From Paracoccus sp. N5 (GTDB lineage Bacteria; Pseudomonadota; Alphaproteobacteria; Rhodobacterales; Rhodobacteraceae), in NCBI RefSeq assembly GCF_000371965.1, contig NZ_AQUO01000001.1, forward strand, positions 2,302,001 through 2,366,000: a stretch of DNA of 64,000 bases. Reading direction: 5' to 3'. Each line of letters starts with the position of its first letter. The stretch's first letter is position 1. Below are positions 59,692-64,000 of this stretch, piece by piece. The notes under the pieces were generated by a model, which was not told where the DNA came from, ran no database searches, and was given only the letters and a program-made list of their open reading frames with translations. Position numbers and translations under genes: made by a program.

Positions 59692-60525
59692 ATGCAGCCC
59701 ACCGAGACCCGCCCCGAGAGCCCCGCCGCGATCCGCCAGATGGGCGTGCGCCGCTTTGGCCGGGTGAACTGGCTGGGGCTTTACACCCTGGCGCGGCGCG
59801 AGATCATGCGCTTCATGAATGTCTGGCAGCAGACCGTGCTGGCGCCGCTGATGACCTCGGCGCTGTTCGTGGCGGTCTTCGCCCTGGCGCTGGGCCGCGA
59901 CCGCGGCGCGGTCATGGGCCTGCCCTATCTGGTCTTCCTGGGGCCGGGCATCCTGATGATGACGGTGATCCAGAACGCCTTCGCCAATACCTCCTCGAGC
60001 ATCATCTCGGCCAAGATGCAGGGCAATATCGTCGATACGCTGATGCCGCCGCTGTCGGCGACCGAGATCCTGGCCGGCTATCTGATCGGCGCCGTGGTGC
60101 GGGCGCTGATCGTCGCCGGCGCCATTGCCGCCGGCATGGCGCTGGTGCTGGGCCAGGGCGTGGCGCATCCGCTCTGGGCGCTGTGCTTCGTCGTGCTGGG
60201 GGCGCTTCTGATGGGCGGGCTGGGGCTGCTGGGCGGCATCGTGGCGCAGAAATTCGACCAGATGGCGGCGATCACCAATTTCGTCGTGACGCCGCTGTCG
60301 TTCCTGTCCGGCACCTTCTATTCGGTCGAGGCGCTGCCCGAGCCGTTCCGCACGCTGGCGCATTGGAACCCGGTCTTTTACCTGATCGACGGCGCGCGCT
60401 ATGGCATCGCCGGGGTTTCGGACGCGCCGGTGCTGCGCGGCCTTGCGGTCTGCGGCGGCACCGTGGCGCTGGTGCTGTGGACGGGTTGGCGCTGGCTCGA
60501 CAGCGGCTATCGTATGAAGCCGTGA
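59692..60525 (+). CDS. ABC-2 type transporter permease
   Basis: A 277-residue inner-membrane protein with six helices of the ABC-2 permease class. Features are a cytoplasmic N terminus with GLYTLARREIMRFMNVWQQT, ending in VLAPLMTSALFVAVF; the amphipathic loop NTSSSIISAKMQGNIVDTLM; and the conserved TPLSFLSGTFYSVEALPEP motif of the polysaccharide/drug exporter (NodJ/YadH-like) type. AAGGAG precedes the ATG. No ATP-binding subunit is adjacent in the window. Confidence 0.9.
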   Translation: MQPTETRPESPAAIRQMGVRRFGRVNWLGLYTLARREIMRFMNVWQQTVLAPLMTSALFVAVFALALGRDRGAVMGLPYLVFLGPGILMMTVIQNAFANTSSSIISAKMQGNIVDTLMPPLSATEILAGYLIGAVVRALIVAGAIAAGMALVLGQGVAHPLWALCFVVLGALLMGGLGLLGGIVAQKFDQMAAITNFVVTPLSFLSGTFYSVEALPEPFRTLAHWNPVFYLIDGARYGIAGVSDAPVLRGLAVCGGTVALVLWTGWRWLDSGYRMKP

Positions 60526-60718
60526 AAAGCCGCGATGAAAAGCCGCCATGAAAAGCCGTTGCACGCCGCGCGCGTCCGCGCTATGCGCTGGGCCATGATC
60601 GCATGGACCGCCTTTACCGCCCGTCCCCGACGTTGATCCTGTCGACGACCGATCCCGCCTGCCTTCCTGACATCACTGGTGCCGCGCCGGCGCGGCTGTT
60701 CCCAGAGAGGACATCCCC

Positions 60719-61891
60719 ATGATTTCGCACGTCCTGCCGACCTATAATCGCGCGCCCATCGCCTTCGAGCGCGGCGAGGGCTCCTGGGCCATCGCCACCG
60801 ACGGCACGCGATACCTGGACCTGGGGGCGGGCATCGCCGTGAACGCGCTGGGCCATGCCAATCCCGATCTGGTGGCGGCGCTGACCGCGCAGGCCGGGCG
60901 GATCTGGCATGTCTCGAACCTCTACCAGATCCCCGAGCAGGAGCGGCTGGCCGACCTGCTGGTCGAGGCGACCTTTGCCGACACGGTCTTCGTCACCAAT
61001 TCCGGCACCGAGGCGGCCGAACTGGCCATCAAGATGGTGCGCAAATACTGGGACGAGATGGGCGATCCCGAGCGGATCGAGATCCTGACCTTCGAGGGCG
61101 CCTTCCACGGCCGCTCGACCGGGGCCATCGCCGCCGCCGGGTCGGAGAAGATGGTCAAGGGCTTCGGCCCGCTGATGCCCGGCTTCCGGCAATTGCCCTG
61201 GGGCGACATGGCGGCGCTGGAGGCGGCGATCTCCGAGCGCACCGCCGCCGTCATGCTGGAGCCGGTGCAGGGCGAGGGCGGCATCCGGCCGCTGCCCGAT
61301 GCCGATCTGCGCCGCATCCGCGCGCTGTGCGACCAGACCGGCGCGCTTTTGGTGCTGGACGAGGTGCAGTCGGGCATGGGCCGCACCGGCAAGCTGTTCG
61401 CGCATGAATGGGCCGGGGTGACCCCCGACATCATGATGGTGGCCAAGGGCATCGGCGGCGGCTTTCCGCTGGGCGCGGTGCTGGCGACCGAGGCCGCTGC
61501 CGCGGGCATGGCGGCGGGCACGCATGGCTCGACCTATGGCGGCAATCCACTGGCCTGCGCGGTGGGTGCGCGCGTGATGGAGATCGTGGCCGATCCGGCC
61601 TTCCTGGCCGAGGTCAACCGCAAGGCGGCGCTGCTGCGCCAGAAGCTGGAGGGCCTGGTCGCGGCGCATCCCGCGGTGTTCGAGAGCGTGCGCGGCCAGG
61701 GGCTGATGCTGGGGCTGAAATGCCGGGTGGCGCCGGGCGAGGTGGTCCAGGCCGGCTATGCCGAGCATGTGCTGACCGTGGCCGCGGCCGACAATACGCT
61801 GCGGCTGCTGCCGCCGCTGACCATCTCGGACGAGGAGATCGCCGAGGCGGTGGCGCGGCTGGACCGGGCGGCCGGGCGGCTGGATGGCTAG
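60719..61891 (+). CDS. argD: acetylornithine aminotransferase
   Basis: A PLP-dependent class III transaminase of arginine synthesis (and possibly succinyl-diaminopimelate transamination). The 390-residue enzyme has the N-terminal LPTYNRAPIAFERGEGSWAI, the PLP phosphate loop TNSGTEAAELAIKM, TFEGAFHGRSTGAIAAAG, the Asp in LLVLDEVQSGMGRTGKLFAH and the Schiff-base Lys in MMVAKGIGGGFPLGAVL (about residue 241). GAGAGGAC precedes the ATG. argF follows 151 bp downstream. Confidence 0.95.
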   Translation: MISHVLPTYNRAPIAFERGEGSWAIATDGTRYLDLGAGIAVNALGHANPDLVAALTAQAGRIWHVSNLYQIPEQERLADLLVEATFADTVFVTNSGTEAAELAIKMVRKYWDEMGDPERIEILTFEGAFHGRSTGAIAAAGSEKMVKGFGPLMPGFRQLPWGDMAALEAAISERTAAVMLEPVQGEGGIRPLPDADLRRIRALCDQTGALLVLDEVQSGMGRTGKLFAHEWAGVTPDIMMVAKGIGGGFPLGAVLATEAAAAGMAAGTHGSTYGGNPLACAVGARVMEIVADPAFLAEVNRKAALLRQKLEGLVAAHPAVFESVRGQGLMLGLKCRVAPGEVVQAGYAEHVLTVAAADNTLRLLPPLTISDEEIAEAVARLDRAAGRLDG

Positions 61892-62042
61892 CCCGGCCAG
61901 GGTTCCGGCCGCGGGCGGCATGATCCGGGCGGCGACGCGGCACCGATGCCGGGCGGGGCGCGCCAAGAAAATCGGGGTCCGACCTTGACCTCGCATCGGC
62001 AAAGCGGCTTGCTGGCCGGATCAATCCGAAAGACGTATCACG

Positions 62043-62969
62043 ATGAACAGTTTCCTTGACATCCACACCACCGACAAGGCCGCGCTGCGCGGGATGATCG
62101 ATTCCGCGCGCCGGATGAAGGATGCCCGCGCCGGCCAGCCCAAGGGGGCGCCGGATGCCGACCTGCCGCTGAAGAACCGCATGGTGGCGTTGATCTTCGA
62201 GAAACCCTCGACCCGGACCCGGGTCAGCTTCGACCTGGGCGTGCGGCAGATGGGCGGGCAGACCATGGTGCTGTCGGGCAAGGAGATGCAGCTGGGCCAT
62301 GGCGAGACCATCGCCGACACCGCCCGGGTGCTGTCGCGCTATGTCGACCTGATCATGATCCGCACCTTCGAGGAGGCGACGCTGCTGGAGATGGCGGAAT
62401 ATGCCTCGGTGCCGGTGATCAACGGGCTGACCAACCGCACCCATCCCTGCCAGATCATGGCCGATGTGATGACCTTCGAGGAGCATCGTGGCCCCATCGC
62501 CGGCAAGAAGGTGGTCTGGTCGGGCGACGGCAACAATGTCTGCTGCTCGATGATCCATGCGGCGGGGCAGTTCGGCTATGACTTCACCTTTACCGGCCCG
62601 CCGACGCTGGACCCCGAGCGCGAGGCGCTGGACTTCGCCCGCGCGCAGGGTGTGCAGGCGGTGATCGAGCGCGATCCGGCCCGCGCGGTCGCGGGGGCGG
62701 ACCTGGTGGTGACGGATACCTGGGTCTCGATGCACGACCCGCAATCGGCGCGCGAGCGGCGGCACAACCAGCTGCGCGGCTATCAGGTGAATGAGGCGCT
62801 GATGGCGCGGGCCAAGCCCGAGGCGCTGTTCATGCATTGCCTGCCGGCGCATCGCGACGACGAGGTGACGAGCGCGGTGATGGACGGGCCGAATTCGGTC
62901 ATCTTCGACGAGGCCGAGAACCGGCTGCATGCGCAGAAGGCCGTCATGCGCTGGTGCCTGGGCGTCTGA
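62043..62969 (+). CDS. argF: ornithine carbamoyltransferase
   Basis: Makes citrulline from ornithine and carbamoyl phosphate. The 308-residue protein has the carbamoyl-phosphate loop EKPSTRTRVSFDLGVRQMG (about residues 48-66), the HPCQ box RTHPCQIMADVM and the ornithine-binding region VTDTWVSMHDP. The catalytic Cys is in FMHCLPAHRDDEV. It is probably cotranscribed with argD. A GC-rich hairpin plus the GGRTATTT/GAGAAG motif follow the stop. Confidence 0.96.
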   Translation: MNSFLDIHTTDKAALRGMIDSARRMKDARAGQPKGAPDADLPLKNRMVALIFEKPSTRTRVSFDLGVRQMGGQTMVLSGKEMQLGHGETIADTARVLSRYVDLIMIRTFEEATLLEMAEYASVPVINGLTNRTHPCQIMADVMTFEEHRGPIAGKKVVWSGDGNNVCCSMIHAAGQFGYDFTFTGPPTLDPEREALDFARAQGVQAVIERDPARAVAGADLVVTDTWVSMHDPQSARERRHNQLRGYQVNEALMARAKPEALFMHCLPAHRDDEVTSAVMDGPNSVIFDEAENRLHAQKAVMRWCLGV

Positions 62970-62978
62970 TGTCGCTGG

Positions 62979-63025
62979 CGGGGGCCTTGCCCCCGCACCC
63001 CCAGGATATTTGCACAAGAGAGAAG
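62979..63025 (+). terminator. hairpin plus GGRTATTT/GAGAAG motif after argF
   Basis: Stem GCGGGGGC/GCCCCCGC with a CTT-type loop just after the argF stop, then ACCCCCAGGATATTTGCAC and AAGAGAGAAG. The order hairpin, C-run, GGRTATTT, AGAGAAG is the same as after mmsA on the opposite strand. Confidence 0.7.
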
Positions 63026-63054
63026 CAGGGGCGCGGCGCGAGGGCCGCGCCCTT

Positions 63055-64000
63055 TCAGTTCTCGCGGAAGGCGCGGATGAAATAGTCGCTGAGCGGCTTG
63101 ACCAGATAGGCCATCGGGCTGCGCTCGCCGGTCTGGATATAGACCTCGGCCGGCATGCCGGGGATCAGCTCCAGCCCCTTGAGCTTTGCCGCCTGCTCGG
63201 GCGGGATCGTCACCTCGGCGCGGTAATAGGGCACGCGGGTGGTCTGGTCGACCAGCGTATCGGGCGAGACCCGGCTGAGCACGCCGTCGATTTCCGGCGT
63301 GGTGCGCGAGGAGAAGGACGAGAAGCGCAGCACCACCTGCTGGCCCGGGTGCACCTCGTCGATGTTGATCGGCGCGACATGGGCAGCGACGACCAGTGGC
63401 CGGTCCTGCGGGATGATATAGAGGATGGGATCGGCGGCGCGGATCACCGCGCGCGGCGTCGTCACCTGCAATTCCTGCACCACGCCGCCGACCGGGGCGC
63501 GGATTTCCAGCCGCGCGATCTGTTCGACCAGGCCGCGGCGGCGCTCGGCCAGCTCGAGCTCGCGATAGCCGAGGTCGCGCAGCTCGGTCTCGGCCGCCTC
63601 GCGGTGGGTGGCGGTCTTTTCCAGCCGCGACAGGTCGATTTCCGACAGTTGCGTCACGGCGCGGGCGCGGGTGGCGATGGTTTCGCCCAGAAGCCCGTCG
63701 AGCCGCGCCGCCTCGCGTTCCAGCGCCAGCACGCGCGGCGCCTGTGCCAGGCCCTTTTCCAGCAGCGAGCGCTGGTCGCGCAATTCCTGGGCGATGAAGT
63801 CGCGCTGCTTTTGCAGCGCCTGGGATTGCGCGTCGATGCCGCCGATCTGCGACTGCACCTGTTCGGACTGCTTGGCGAGCTGGCCCAGCGACTGGTCGAG
63901 CGTGTCGAGCCGGGCCCGGAACAGGCTTTCCTGGCCCTGCATCAGCGCCTTGAGCTCGGGGCGGTCGGCGACCGTGCTGACCAGTTCCTCGGGGAAGGTG
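63055..64000 (-). CDS. type I secretion HlyD-family periplasmic adaptor, C-terminal part
   Basis: A partial gene: the frame is open through the window edge, and at least 315 C-terminal residues are visible. It begins TFPEELVSTVADRPELKALM, then a long coiled coil (LFRARLDTLDQSLGQLAKQS to ELAERRRGLVEQIARLE). It ends with the lipoyl/barrel domain (IRAPVGGVVQELQVTTPRAV; YIIPQDRPLVVAAHV) and the closing region IPGMPAEVYIQTGERSPMAYL typical of HlyD/PrtE proteins. The ABC and substrate genes should lie beyond 64000. Confidence 0.9.
   Translation of the reverse strand, partial: TFPEELVSTVADRPELKALMQGQESLFRARLDTLDQSLGQLAKQSEQVQSQIGGIDAQSQALQKQRDFIAQELRDQRSLLEKGLAQAPRVLALEREAARLDGLLGETIATRARAVTQLSEIDLSRLEKTATHREAAETELRDLGYRELELAERRRGLVEQIARLEIRAPVGGVVQELQVTTPRAVIRAADPILYIIPQDRPLVVAAHVAPINIDEVHPGQQVVLRFSSFSSRTTPEIDGVLSRVSPDTLVDQTTRVPYYRAEVTIPPEQAAKLKGLELIPGMPAEVYIQTGERSPMAYLVKPLSDYFIRAFREN

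Overview
The window is a GC-rich chromosomal segment of an alphaproteobacterium of the order Rhodobacterales, most likely Paracoccus. The basis is the conserved Rhodobacterales gene neighbourhoods (lysC-ptsP, ATPase-metA, the ftsW-murG-murC-DUF2484-murB-ddl-ftsQ-ftsA-ftsZ-lpxC-bamD-recN run), a circularly permuted two-piece tmRNA with tag ANDNRAPVALAA, GcrA, and the overall protein style. No species can be fixed from sequence reading alone.

Region by region. 1-470: the 3' half of a tRNA-Pro(TGG), best read as the attachment-site scar of an integrative element lying to the left of the window, plus a small phage-like ORF. 472-4372: lysC and ptsP (PTS-Ntr enzyme I). 4373-9880: an accessory island. 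It holds a gene truncated by an IS3-family element, an IS427-group IS5-family element 24 bp further on, small phage-like genes, two divergent ribbon-helix-helix regulators around a perfect palindrome, a small HTH protein and a tyrosine integrase that ends beside ssrA. 9885-10206: ssrA on the minus strand. 10407-16940: a polyamine-type binding protein, an operon ATPase-metA-ppk2-TPM protein, a TerC-family gene with an apparent frameshift, and DoxX. 17080-33396: the division and cell-wall (dcw) cluster followed by lpxC, bamD and recN, with three non-dcw genes wedged between DUF2484 and murB.

33393-41074: valine/isobutyrate catabolism (isobutyryl-CoA dehydrogenase, 3-hydroxyisobutyryl-CoA hydrolase, mmsB, mmsA) with an NCS1 transporter and a LysR regulator. 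41175-48612: a CBS protein, coaD, a DUF2189 protein, an M23 peptidase-bactofilin pair, an ScfR-type acyl-CoA regulator, an MFS exporter and a DUF486 protein. 48609-53557: dnaB, pyrE, pyrC, a small phasin-like protein and gap. 53751-64000: purB, an orphan FliG-like protein, a 47-residue membrane protein, tRNA-Gly(CCC), metG, gcrA, an ABC-2 permease, argD, argF and the C-terminal part of a type I secretion HlyD-family protein.

Three non-coding signals stand out. First, a regular array of four 11-bp units, (GTGYACGSSCS)x4, followed by a conserved CACAGC...AAACC tail. It occurs three times, each 120-150 bp upstream of a housekeeping gene (murB, coaD, metG) and in that gene's orientation. Second, TTTGCAAA motifs lie both in front of the ScfR-type regulator and in the mmsA/lysR control region, suggesting that a short-chain acyl-CoA regulator governs valine catabolism. 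Third, a dispersed motif GGRTATTTnnnnAAvAGAGAAG occurs in five intergenic regions, usually next to GC-rich hairpins at gene ends. No CRISPR array, rRNA operon or recognisable defence system was seen.
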